A DNA stretch of 33,499 nucleotides. Origin: Candidatus Planktophila lacus. Lineage in GTDB: Bacteria; Pseudomonadota; Gammaproteobacteria; Steroidobacterales; Steroidobacteraceae. Position 1 is the first letter of the stretch; each line of letters opens with the position of its first letter. The translations under genes were made by a program, and so were the position numbers. The notes beneath the pieces were generated by a model that did not search any database, was not told the DNA's origin, and was given only the letters and a program-made list of their open reading frames with translations. Below are positions 22,264-29,742 of this stretch, one piece after another. The stretch spans positions 1-33,499 of the forward strand of contig CALQLF020000028.1 in NCBI GenBank assembly GCA_943331345.2, written 5' to 3'.

Positions 22264-22354
22264 GTTGTCGGAAAAGGTCTACCGAATGGCGAAAAAAGTC
22301 AACTTATCGGGGCCGTCGCTGCCGTAACCTGAGGGTCTACTTGGAGGGTATCCC
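22264..22354. promoter_or_regulatory. cdhR-cdhC divergent control region
   Basis: 91 bases. For cdhR (minus) a -35 TTGACT lies at 22302-22297, with TAGACC at 22281-22276, spacing 15. For cdhC (plus) TAACCT at 22325-22330 could be a -10. Direct repeats are present: TTGTCGG (22265-22271) with TTATCGG (22304-22310), and GGTCTAC twice (22276-22282 and 22334-22340). These are candidate AraC-type half-sites, and one overlaps the cdhR -10. A GGAGGG ribosome site precedes cdhC. Confidence 0.4.
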
Positions 22355-23248
22355 ATGCAGAAGAAAATCATCATTACGTGCGCCGTCACGGGCGCTGGCG
22401 ACACGGTTGGCAAGCACCCGGCCATCCCCGTTACCCCGGAGCAGATTGCGAACGCGTCGCTCGAGGCTGCCGCCGCCGGTGCTGCCGTGGCCCACATCCA
22501 TGTGCGCGACCCCATCACGGGCAAGGGCTGCCGCGGCACGCACCTCTACCGCGAAGTGGTGGAGCGCATTCGCGACAAGAACAAGGACCTCATCATCAAT
22601 CTCACCGCCGGCATGGGCGGCGACCTGTGGATTGGCGACGGCGAAAACCCGCGCGCGTTCAAGGAAGAGTTCACGGACCTCGTGGGCCCGTTGGAGCGCC
22701 TCGAGCACGTGAAGGAAATCCGTCCGGACATCTGCACCATCGACTGCGGTTCGCTGAACTTCGGTGACGGCAACGGCCTCGTGGTGATGACGCCCATGCA
22801 GTTGCGCGAGCAGGCCCGCCTTATCCAGTCTTACGGCGTGAAGCCCGAGATGGAATGCTTCGACTCCGGCAACCTTTGGTTCGCCAAGCAGATGGTGACG
22901 GAAGGCCTCATCTCCGGCCGTCCGCTGTTCCAGCTGTGCCTGGGCATTCCCTGGGGCGCCCCGTACGACCCGGAGACCGTGGCTTACCAGAAGGGCCAGT
23001 TGCCGAAGGACGCCATCTGGGCGTCGTTCTCCATCGGCTCCAACCAGTTCCGTGCGGTGGCGCAGTCGGCGCTGCTCGGCGGCCACGTGCGCGTGGGCCT
23101 CGAAGACAACCTGTACTTGGAGAAGGGCGTATTCGCCTCCAACGGCACGCTCGTCGAGAAGGCCGTGAAGATCATCGAGTTGCTCGGTGCGAAGGCTGCC
23201 ACGCCGGCGGAAGCGCGCGACATCCTCGAAATGCCGGCGCGGGCGTAA
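22355..23248 (+). CDS. cdhC: BKACE-family 3-dehydrocarnitine:acetyl-CoA cleavage enzyme
   Basis: 297-residue beta-keto acid cleavage enzyme (DUF849). The family condenses a beta-keto acid with acetyl-CoA and splits it to acetoacetate and a new acyl-CoA. Here the expected reaction is 3-dehydrocarnitine plus acetyl-CoA to acetoacetate plus betainyl-CoA. AHIHVRD (46-52) gives zinc ligands His47 and His49, and GLEDN gives Glu250. VTGAGDT (11-17) and NLTAGMGGD (82-90) form the substrate-side loops. The next gene encodes carnitine dehydrogenase, which makes the proposed substrate. ATG 22355 follows GGAGGG. It is the first gene of a five-gene operon. Confidence 0.92.
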   Translation: MQKKIIITCAVTGAGDTVGKHPAIPVTPEQIANASLEAAAAGAAVAHIHVRDPITGKGCRGTHLYREVVERIRDKNKDLIINLTAGMGGDLWIGDGENPRAFKEEFTDLVGPLERLEHVKEIRPDICTIDCGSLNFGDGNGLVVMTPMQLREQARLIQSYGVKPEMECFDSGNLWFAKQMVTEGLISGRPLFQLCLGIPWGAPYDPETVAYQKGQLPKDAIWASFSIGSNQFRAVAQSALLGGHVRVGLEDNLYLEKGVFASNGTLVEKAVKIIELLGAKAATPAEARDILEMPARA

Positions 23249-23251
23249 GCC

Positions 23252-24730
23252 ATGCTTGCCATCAAGACGGTCGGCATTGCCGGCACGGGGCTCATCGGCG
23301 CGGGCTGGGCGGCACGCCTGCTCATCCGCGGTTACGACGTCATTGCCTATGACGTGTCGCCGGCGGCGGAGGCGCGCCTGCGCGCCGCCATCGCTGTGGC
23401 CTGGCCGTCCATGGCACGTCTGCTCGGCAAGGTGGGCAAGCCCGGCACGCTCACCTTCACCACCGACCTCGCCGAGATGGCTGCGAAGGCCGATTTCGTG
23501 CACGAGGCGGCGCCGGAACGCGAAGAGCTGAAGATCAAGTTGTTCCGCGACATCGACGCCGTGGCGCGCCCAGACGTCATCATCGCCTCGTCGTCTTCGG
23601 GTTTCCTGCCCACGCGGCTGCAGTCGGAATGCCGTCACCCGGAACGCGTCGTCATCGGGCACCCGTTCAACCCGGTGTACCTGCTGCCGCTCGTGGAAAC
23701 CGTGCCCGGCGAGAAGACCTCCGCTGAGGCCATGGATCGCGCTGGCGCGTACATGGAAGCCATCGGCATGCATGTGTTGCGGCTGAAGCGCGAGATTGAC
23801 GGTTACATCTGCGACCGTCTGCAGGAAGCGCTGTGGCGCGAGGCGCTGCATATTTTGAACAAGGATATCGGCACCACGGGCGACATCGACGATGCCATCG
23901 TGTACTCGGCCGGTATGCGCTGGGCGTTCATGGGTTCGTTCCTGACGTACCACGTAGCCGGTGGCCCCGGCGGCATGCGCGACTTCATCAAGCAGTTCGA
24001 CCCCACGCTGGAACTGCCGTGGACGGACCTGGCGTTCCCGAAGTGGAACGACGCGCTGGAGAAGCGCCTGGTGGAAGGCTGCGAGGCGCAGGCCGAAGGC
24101 CGCACGGTCGCGCAAATAGAGGCCAAGCGCAACGACATCCTCGTCGACATGATGAAGCTGTTCCGGCAGCACGGTGTGGCTTCCGGCAACGTGCTGGCGC
24201 GCGAAGAAAAGAAGGCGCTCGAGACTTTCCGCCGCTGGCAACCGGGCGACGATGTGTCGAAGCCGCTGCACTTGTGGGATGGCGAAGTCATCACCGCGTG
24301 GCTGGACTACAACGGCCACATGACGGACGCCGCGTACCTCTACGCCTTCGGCGATGGACTGGACGCGTTCTTCCGGTACATGGGCGACGACGAGGCCTAC
24401 CGCGCCACGGGCAACACCTTCTACACCGTCGAGACGCACCTGAACTACTACCAGGAGCTGAAGCTTGGCGAGCGGTTCCGCATCGAGACGCAGGTGGTTG
24501 GGTGCGACCCGAAGCGCATGCACTTGTTCCACCGCATGTACCACGCTGAAACCGGCGTGTTGGTGGCTACCAACGAAATCATGCAGGTGCACGTGTTCCA
24601 GGGCGAGGAAGTGAAGACCGTGCCCATGGCTGAAGCGCTGTACACGCCGCTGTCGACCATCTGGGCAGAACACCAAAAGCTCGAGAAGCCGGCGCAGCAG
24701 GGCAGCGTCATGCAGGTCCGGAGGAAGTAA
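23252..24730 (+). CDS. cdhA: L-carnitine 3-dehydrogenase fused to betainyl-CoA thioesterase
   Basis: 492 residues in two parts. Residues 1-320 are a 3-hydroxyacyl-CoA-dehydrogenase-like enzyme: NAD-binding GTGLIGAGW (11-19) with Asp34 at the end of the second strand, ASSSSGF (111-117), GHPFNPVYLLPLVE (135-148) and a C-terminal helical domain. Such stand-alone proteins oxidise L-carnitine to 3-dehydrocarnitine. Residues about 338-480 are a hot-dog 4-hydroxybenzoyl-CoA-type thioesterase with LDYNGHMTDAAY (350-361). In Pseudomonas these are separate genes, cdhA and cdhB. In the fusion the domain should release glycine betaine from betainyl-CoA made by CdhC. The gene starts three bases after the cdhC stop. 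Confidence 0.93.
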   Translation: MLAIKTVGIAGTGLIGAGWAARLLIRGYDVIAYDVSPAAEARLRAAIAVAWPSMARLLGKVGKPGTLTFTTDLAEMAAKADFVHEAAPEREELKIKLFRDIDAVARPDVIIASSSSGFLPTRLQSECRHPERVVIGHPFNPVYLLPLVETVPGEKTSAEAMDRAGAYMEAIGMHVLRLKREIDGYICDRLQEALWREALHILNKDIGTTGDIDDAIVYSAGMRWAFMGSFLTYHVAGGPGGMRDFIKQFDPTLELPWTDLAFPKWNDALEKRLVEGCEAQAEGRTVAQIEAKRNDILVDMMKLFRQHGVASGNVLAREEKKALETFRRWQPGDDVSKPLHLWDGEVITAWLDYNGHMTDAAYLYAFGDGLDAFFRYMGDDEAYRATGNTFYTVETHLNYYQELKLGERFRIETQVVGCDPKRMHLFHRMYHAETGVLVATNEIMQVHVFQGEEVKTVPMAEALYTPLSTIWAEHQKLEKPAQQGSVMQVRRK

Positions 24731-24732
24731 CT

Positions 24733-25896
24733 ATGGATTTCTCGCTGACGGAAGAGCAACAGCTCATCGTTCAGACCACGCGTGATTTCGTGGTCAATGA
24801 GCTCTACCCGCATGAAGCGGAAGTGGAAGCCACGGGCGTGCTGCGCCCGGAGCTGCGCGATGCCATCAAGGCCAAGGCCATTGAGGCGGGGCTTTACGCC
24901 GCCAACATGCCGGCGGAGGTGGGCGGGGCGGGCCTCGATACGCTCACCTGGCTGCTTTATGAGCGCGAGCTGGGCCGCGCCAACTATGCGCTGCATTGGA
25001 CGTGCGTGGCGCGCCCTTCGAACATCCTGATGGCCTGCAAAGGCGAGCAGCGCGAGCGCTATTTGCTGCCGGCTGTGCGCGGCGAGCGTTCGGACTGTAT
25101 GGCGATGACGGAGCCGGGCATCGGTTCAGACGTGCGTGGCATGAAGTGCTCAGCGCGGGCAGACGGCGACGACTTCGTCATCAACGGCACGAAGCACTTC
25201 ATCAGCCATGCCGATGAAGCCGACTTCGTCATTCTTTACGCCGCCACCGGCGAAGAAGAGACGCCCCGCGGCAAGAAGAAGCTCATCACGGCTTTCCTCA
25301 TCGACAAGGGCACGCCGGGCTATACCGTCCGCGACGGTTACAAGAACGTTTCCCACCGCGGTTACAACAACTGCATTCTGGAGTTCAACGACTGCCGCGT
25401 GCACAAGTCGCAGATTCTCGGCGAACTGCACCAGGGCTTTGAAGTGGCCAACGACTGGCTGGGCGCCACGCGCCTGCAAGTGGCGGCTACGTGCCTCGGC
25501 CGTGCGGAGCGAGCGTTGGAGCATGCGAAGCAGTGGGCCGTGGACCGCGTCCAGTTCGGTCAGCAGATTGGCAAGTTCCAGGGCGTGTCCTTCAAGCTGG
25601 CGGACATGGCCATGGAACTGAAGGCTGCCGAGTTGCTCACGTTCGAAGCCGCCTGGAAGTTCGACCAGTGCCAAGCTGCGGACATGGACATGGCGATGGC
25701 CAAGCTGAAGGCCACCGAGGCGCTGGCGTTCATTGCCGATGAAGCCATTCAAATTCATGGCGGTATGGGCTTGATGTCCGACCTGCCACTGGAACGCATC
25801 TGGCGCGACGCGCGCGTGGAGCGCATCTGGGAAGGCACTTCGGAAATCCAGCGTCACATCATCTCGCGCGCCATGCTGCGCCCGCTGGGGGGCTGA
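24733..25896 (+). CDS. acyl-CoA dehydrogenase, predicted gamma-butyrobetainyl-CoA dehydrogenase
   Basis: 387-residue FAD enzyme of the acyl-CoA dehydrogenase family. Landmarks: MTEPGIGSD (125-133), the middle beta domain, DRVQFGQQIGKFQ (271-283), AIQIHGGMGLMSD (338-350) and RIWEGTSEIQ (364-373) with the catalytic Glu367 in the usual position. General family sequence does not fix the substrate. Its place before an acyl-CoA ligase and a CaiD-like hydratase, after carnitine dehydrogenase, points to oxidation of gamma-butyrobetainyl-CoA to crotonobetainyl-CoA. It is clearly different from E. coli CaiA in sequence, so the name caiA is not used. GGAGGAA lies just before the ATG, and the stop overlaps the next gene (TGATG). 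Confidence 0.9.
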   Translation: MDFSLTEEQQLIVQTTRDFVVNELYPHEAEVEATGVLRPELRDAIKAKAIEAGLYAANMPAEVGGAGLDTLTWLLYERELGRANYALHWTCVARPSNILMACKGEQRERYLLPAVRGERSDCMAMTEPGIGSDVRGMKCSARADGDDFVINGTKHFISHADEADFVILYAATGEEETPRGKKKLITAFLIDKGTPGYTVRDGYKNVSHRGYNNCILEFNDCRVHKSQILGELHQGFEVANDWLGATRLQVAATCLGRAERALEHAKQWAVDRVQFGQQIGKFQGVSFKLADMAMELKAAELLTFEAAWKFDQCQAADMDMAMAKLKATEALAFIADEAIQIHGGMGLMSDLPLERIWRDARVERIWEGTSEIQRHIISRAMLRPLGG

Positions 25897-27935
25897 TGTC
25901 CCGCGACCTGCGCCCTTTGCTGGAGCCCCGTTCCATCGTCTTCGTTGGTGGCGCGGAATGCGACGTCGCCATCCGCAAGACCTTGGGGCTGGGGTTCACG
26001 GGCAAGATTTGGGCGGTGCACCCGAAGCGCGAGCAGTTGGGTGGTGTCGCCACGGTGAAGTCCGCGAGCGATGTGGAAGGGCCCGTGGATGCCGCGTTCA
26101 TTGCGGTGAAGCGCGAGCCTACCGTTGAGGTACTGCGCACCTTGCGTGCGAAGGGGCTGCAGGGCGCCGTCATCTACGCCAGCGGCTTTGCCGAAACCGG
26201 CGACACGGGGCTGCAGGACGAACTGCTGGCCGCGGCCGATGGCATTCCGCTCATGGGGCCGAACTGCTACGGCTTCGTGAACGGTCTTTCGCGCGTCGCG
26301 CTGTGGCCGGACGAGCACGGCATTGTCCCGGGCGAAAGCGGCGTAGCCATCATCACGCAGTCCGGCAACATGGCGTGTAACTTGGTGACCACCATGCGCG
26401 GGCTGCCGGTGGCGCTGACGTGTGCCATCGGCAACCAGGCCGATGTGGACATGGCGCAGTTGGTGGAAAGCTGCGCGCGCGACCCGCGCATCACGGCCAT
26501 CGGTCTGCATATCGAAGGCCTGCGCGACGTGGCGGCCTTCGCACGAGCTGCTGCCGTAGCGCGTGAACTGCGCAAGCCTATCGTGGTGCTCAAGACCGGC
26601 CGCTCCGAGCAGGGTGCGCGGGTGACGATGAGCCACACCTCGTCGCTGTCGGGCGCAGATGCGCTCTACGACGCACTGTTCCGCCGCTATGGCGTGGCGC
26701 GTGTGAAGTCCGTTTCGGCGTTGGTGGAGACGTTGAAGTTCCTCCACTGCGGTGGCGCCATCGCGGACAGCCGATTGGTATCCATGAGTTGCTCCGGTGG
26801 TGAAGCGGCGCTGGCGGCGGACATGGCGCTGGACCGCGCGGTGTCTTTCCCGCCGTTCACGGCGGACACCCGCGAACGCGTGGCGGCCACGCTGAACGAG
26901 TACGTTTCCGTCGAGAACCCGCTCGACTACCACACGTTCATTTGGGGCCAGCCGGAAAAGCTGGAAGCCACTTACAGCGCCGTGTTGGCGGGCGGCTACG
27001 ACGTGGCCATGCTCATCCTCGACACGCCCACGCACCCGGCAACGAACCCGGCGAGCTGGGTGGTGGCAGCACGCGCGCTGGTACAAGCTGCGCGCAACAC
27101 GGGGGCCCGCGCCGCCGTGGTGGCCACGCTGCATGAAGGCATGCCGCTGGACCTGGCGAACGAACTCGCAGCGGCCGGTGTGGCACCGATGATGGGGCTG
27201 GACGATGCGCTTACCGCTTTCGAGGCGGCAGCGTTCATCGGCCGGAACTGGGCGCAGGCCGAAGCGCCACCGTCGCTCGGGCAGGCCGCTGTGGCTGCTG
27301 GCGAACCCGTGGTGCATTCGGAGAAGGCCGCCAAGGACCTGCTGGCCACCTTCGGTCTCGTGGTGCCCGAAGGACGTGTCTGCGCGGCTGGCGACGCAGT
27401 CGCGGTGGCGGAGCAGCTCGGTTACCCGGTGACGCTGAAAGTTTCTTCCGCCGCCATTGCCCACAAGACCGAAGCCGGCGGCGTGGTGTTGAACCTGCGT
27501 TCTGCCGACGAGGTGGCCGCGGCTGCCGCACGGCTGGCGAAGCTGGCGCCCGAAGTGCTGGTGGAACGCATGGTCACGGGCGCCGTGGCGGAGCTCATTC
27601 TGGGCCTGACGCGCGACCCGCAGTTCGGTACCGCGCTGGTAGTGGGCGCGGGTGGCATCCTCACGGAGCTGCTGCATGACAGCGCGACGCTGCTGCTGCC
27701 GACGTCCGAGACGGAAATCCGCGCGGCGCTGGCTGGCCTGAAGTGTTGGCCACTGGTCACGGGGTTCCGTGGTCGCCATGGCGACGCGGAAGCCGTGGTG
27801 CACGCCGTGCAGGCGTTGGCGGCTTTTGCGGCTGCCCACGCCGGGCACATCGAAGAAGTGGACGTGAACCCGCTCCTTGTTACGGCCACTGGTGCTGTGG
27901 CCGTGGATGCCCTGATTCGTATGAGGCCCGTATGA
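25896..27935 (+). CDS. NDP-forming acyl-CoA synthetase (acetate-CoA ligase family)
   Basis: 679 residues, a fused alpha-beta NDP-forming acyl-CoA synthetase. The CoA-binding domain (PRSIVFVGGA onward), the ligase domains with GPNCYGFVNG (121-130), and the phosphorylated His247 in TMSHTSSLSG are present. An ATP-grasp domain from about residue 460 follows, with LGYPVTLKVSSAAIAHKTEA and VVGAGGILTELLHD. Such enzymes form acyl-CoA with ADP (or GDP) and phosphate, and are reversible. Beside CaiD-like and carnitine genes, it is predicted to activate gamma-butyrobetaine or carnitine, taking the place of the AMP-forming CaiC of E. coli. No CaiB-like CoA transferase is in the window. It overlaps both neighbours by one to four bases. 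Confidence 0.92.
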   Translation: MSRDLRPLLEPRSIVFVGGAECDVAIRKTLGLGFTGKIWAVHPKREQLGGVATVKSASDVEGPVDAAFIAVKREPTVEVLRTLRAKGLQGAVIYASGFAETGDTGLQDELLAAADGIPLMGPNCYGFVNGLSRVALWPDEHGIVPGESGVAIITQSGNMACNLVTTMRGLPVALTCAIGNQADVDMAQLVESCARDPRITAIGLHIEGLRDVAAFARAAAVARELRKPIVVLKTGRSEQGARVTMSHTSSLSGADALYDALFRRYGVARVKSVSALVETLKFLHCGGAIADSRLVSMSCSGGEAALAADMALDRAVSFPPFTADTRERVAATLNEYVSVENPLDYHTFIWGQPEKLEATYSAVLAGGYDVAMLILDTPTHPATNPASWVVAARALVQAARNTGARAAVVATLHEGMPLDLANELAAAGVAPMMGLDDALTAFEAAAFIGRNWAQAEAPPSLGQAAVAAGEPVVHSEKAAKDLLATFGLVVPEGRVCAAGDAVAVAEQLGYPVTLKVSSAAIAHKTEAGGVVLNLRSADEVAAAAARLAKLAPEVLVERMVTGAVAELILGLTRDPQFGTALVVGAGGILTELLHDSATLLLPTSETEIRAALAGLKCWPLVTGFRGRHGDAEAVVHAVQALAAFAAAHAGHIEEVDVNPLLVTATGAVAVDALIRMRPV

Positions 27936-28738
27936 CTGCTCTCCCATTGCTCGATGCCAGTTCGCCCGTGCGCTACGAAGTCCGCGGCGCCGTGCTGGAA
28001 GTGACGCTGGACCGGCCGAAGGCCAATGCCATCGACGCAGCTACCAGCCGCGTGATGGGGCAGGTGTTCGCTGCCTTCCGCGACGACCCCGCCCTGCGCG
28101 TGGCCATCCTCACCGGCGGTGGTCAGAAGTTCTTCTGCCCCGGCTGGGACCTGAAGGCCGCGGCTGAAGGCGAGGCGCCAGACTCGGATTACGGCGTCGG
28201 TGGCTTCGGCGGCTTGCAGGAACTGCCGGGGCTGAACAAGCCCGTCATCGCGGCCGTCAACGGCATCGCCTTCGGTGGTGGCTTCGAACTGATGATTTCC
28301 GCCGACATCATCATCGCCGCCGAACACGCCACGTTTGCGCTGCCCGAAATCAATTCCGGCACGGTAGCGGATGCCGCCACCATCAAGTTGCCGCGGCGCA
28401 TTCCGTACCATGTGGCCATGGAGATGCTCTTCACGGGCCGCCGCTTCGACACCACCGAGGCCAAGCACTGGGGCTTGGTGAACGAAGTGGTGCCGGCAGA
28501 CCAGCTCATGGCGCGTGCCCGCGAAGTGGCGGACCAACTCGCTGCTGGGCCGCCGCTGGTGTTTGCTTGCATCAAGGAAATCTCCCGCGAGACCGCGCAT
28601 CTGCCGGTGCAGCAGGCCTTCGACCTGGTGACCAAGCGCAAGCTGCCCACGGTGGACCGCCTCTACTCCAGCGAAGACCAGAAGGAAGGCGCCCGCGCTT
28701 TCGCCGAGAAGCGCTCGCCGGTGTGGCAGGGGAGATAA
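27932..28738 (+). CDS. caiD: crotonobetainyl-CoA hydratase (carnitinyl-CoA dehydratase), CaiD-like
   Basis: 268-residue crotonase. It shares long, specific blocks with E. coli CaiD, including LDRPKANAIDA, GWDLKAAAEGEAPD and FAEKRSPVW at the end. The crotonase catalytic Glu119 (GGGFEL) and Glu139 (ALPEI) are both kept, and AFGGGFE forms the oxyanion hole. CaiD hydrates crotonobetainyl-CoA to L-carnitinyl-CoA. After Glu139 the loop differs from E. coli (NSGTVADAAT for KLGIVPDSGG), so activity is predicted, not certain. The ATG overlaps the ligase stop (ATGA). It is the last gene of the operon, and no U-rich terminator follows. Confidence 0.93.
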   Translation: MTALPLLDASSPVRYEVRGAVLEVTLDRPKANAIDAATSRVMGQVFAAFRDDPALRVAILTGGGQKFFCPGWDLKAAAEGEAPDSDYGVGGFGGLQELPGLNKPVIAAVNGIAFGGGFELMISADIIIAAEHATFALPEINSGTVADAATIKLPRRIPYHVAMEMLFTGRRFDTTEAKHWGLVNEVVPADQLMARAREVADQLAAGPPLVFACIKEISRETAHLPVQQAFDLVTKRKLPTVDRLYSSEDQKEGARAFAEKRSPVWQGR

Positions 28739-28747
28739 AGGCGCGGG

Positions 28748-28795
28748 TTGACCATAGGGCAAGACGCCAACAGACTAGTTATCAATTAAGTATTG
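28748..28795 (+). promoter_or_regulatory. candidate promoter and operator for the orphan antitoxin
   Basis: TTGACC (28748-28753) is a good -35, but no clear -10 follows at 17 bases; AGACTA (28772-28777) is the closest. An AT-rich patch at 28774-28795 holds the palindrome ACTAGT and an inverted repeat CAAT/ATTG (28783-28786 and 28792-28795), ten bases before the GTG. Phd antitoxins usually bind such sites to repress themselves. Confidence 0.35.
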
Positions 28796-28805
28796 TGGTG
28801 ACCTT

Positions 28806-29117
28806 GTGGATATCTGGCCTGCACAAGACGCGAAAGCCCGCTTCAGTGAACTCTTGGACGCCTGCGTCAATGAGGGGCCGCAAGTAGTCAGCCGCCGCGG
28901 CACGGAGACCGCCGTGCTGGTTGCCATTGAGGAATGGCATCGACTGCAGCGAGCGACACGCCCCTCCTTGAAGGAACTACTGCTGACGGATACCGCCCGA
29001 ACGGAGGCTTTGGTACCCGCAAGGACTGAAACGTTCCGGGTTAAAACCCCCGCGCCGCATCCACCACGGCGCGCGCCAATTCTGCCGCCGTCCGGCCTTC
29101 CGCGTTCCCCTTCATGA
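28806..29117 (+). CDS. Phd/YefM-family antitoxin, no partner toxin visible
   Basis: 103 residues from GTG 28806. DAKARFSELLDACVNEG (8-24) is the conserved Phd/YefM N-terminal helix-turn region, followed by QVVSRRGTETAVLVAIEEW and a toxin-neutralising C-terminal segment with RPSLKELLL. Phd antitoxins bind DNA as dimers and neutralise a Doc, RelE or PIN toxin. The natural C-terminus of relatives lies near residue 75-85; here the frame runs on through a Pro/Arg-rich tail into the end of the convergent YkgJ-like gene (77-base overlap). No toxin follows on either strand. It may be a solitary regulator or the remnant of a module. Confidence 0.75.
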   Translation: MDIWPAQDAKARFSELLDACVNEGPQVVSRRGTETAVLVAIEEWHRLQRATRPSLKELLLTDTARTEALVPARTETFRVKTPAPHPPRRAPILPPSGLPRSPS

Positions 29118-29670
29118 ACACCGGGTGCGCTTTCACTGCCAAGCCTGCGATGGCTATCGGCGCTACCGGAAAATGGAACCCCGGTACTTCTCGCGCTTCG
29201 CCCTGCAGGAACGCCGCTGTCGCTTGAATGGCTTCGTGCACCGCCAAGTCTTCGGTTGAGGCATAACTGAAGCGCCACACGCTAAGCCGCTCGTTGATTA
29301 GTGGCTTGTCCTTGCCCGCAGAAGCGATGCCCGCCGCGGTGAAGATGCGGCAATCGAAATCGCGGCAAGTCTGCGGGCGCTGGGCGTAGACGCGGCATTG
29401 GCGCTTCACCAGCATGGGGCAGGTGCCGTCTTCGCGGTAGCCCATGTAGCGCAAGCCTTCGGGGGCGTCTTCGGGTTCCAGCAATAGCCACGCCGGCACT
29501 AATGGAATCAATGCTTCGTCTTCGGAGCGCAGCGCCACCGGCCAATGCGAACTACAACAGCCCACGCAGTCGCCGCAAGGCACGTCCGTACCTGCGGTGC
29601 CGCCGCGTAGCACCGCCTGCATTTGCTGCAGCCAGATGCCGAAGTCGCCGGCGTCGAGGGGTTCGTTCAA
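29041..29670 (-). CDS. YkgJ-family cysteine-cluster protein
   Basis: 209 residues with the zinc/iron-chelating cysteine-cluster pattern: CGDCVGCC (32-39), then GTCPML (Cys84), QCRVYAQRPQTCRDFDC (91-107). These eight Cys define the YkgJ (CxxCxxCC) family, which is thought to bind a metal but has no assigned reaction. The frame has no ATG or GTG upstream of the cluster after the preceding stop. I therefore used TTG 29670, which has a GAGAAGG-like sequence in front and shares bases with a possible 21-residue ORF. The next in-frame ATG (codon 17) would shorten the N-terminus. Confidence 0.85.
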   Translation of the reverse strand: MNEPLDAGDFGIWLQQMQAVLRGGTAGTDVPCGDCVGCCSSHWPVALRSEDEALIPLVPAWLLLEPEDAPEGLRYMGYREDGTCPMLVKRQCRVYAQRPQTCRDFDCRIFTAAGIASAGKDKPLINERLSVWRFSYASTEDLAVHEAIQATAAFLQGEAREVPGFHFPVAPIAIAGLAVKAHPVFMKGNAEGRTAAELARAVVDAARGF

Positions 29671-29732
29671 GCCTTCTCGCTCTTTCGCGTCAGCAAATAG
29701 AACAACGGGCCGAAAGAACCGAACGCGAGCAT
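29667..29732 (-). CDS. possible 21-residue hydrophobic small protein
   Basis: An ATG at 29732 opens a 21-residue frame, MLAFGSFGPLFYLLTRKSEKA: a hydrophobic half followed by a basic tail, as in small membrane proteins. GAGG sits eight bases before the ATG, ten bases lie between the MAPEG stop and this ATG, and its stop overlaps the TTG of the YkgJ-like gene (TTGA). Exact tight packing is the evidence; length is too short for homology by eye. It could be chance. Confidence 0.35.
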   Translation of the reverse strand: MLAFGSFGPLFYLLTRKSEKA

Positions 29733-29742
29733 GGCGGCTACC

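Noticed and set aside
22337-24676. Very long open frame (779 codons) on the minus strand opposite cdhC and cdhA
   Set aside because: It has no family motifs, is His/Arg-rich in the way typical of GC-rich antisense frames, and both opposing genes have clear catalytic motifs and ribosome sites.
24733-25896. Naming the acyl-CoA dehydrogenase CaiA
   Set aside because: Family motifs are general and its sequence differs clearly from E. coli CaiA; the substrate is inferred only from context.
25854-27947. Long open frame (697 codons) opposite the NDP-forming ligase
   Set aside because: Same codon-bias shadow; the ligase on the plus strand has complete motifs.
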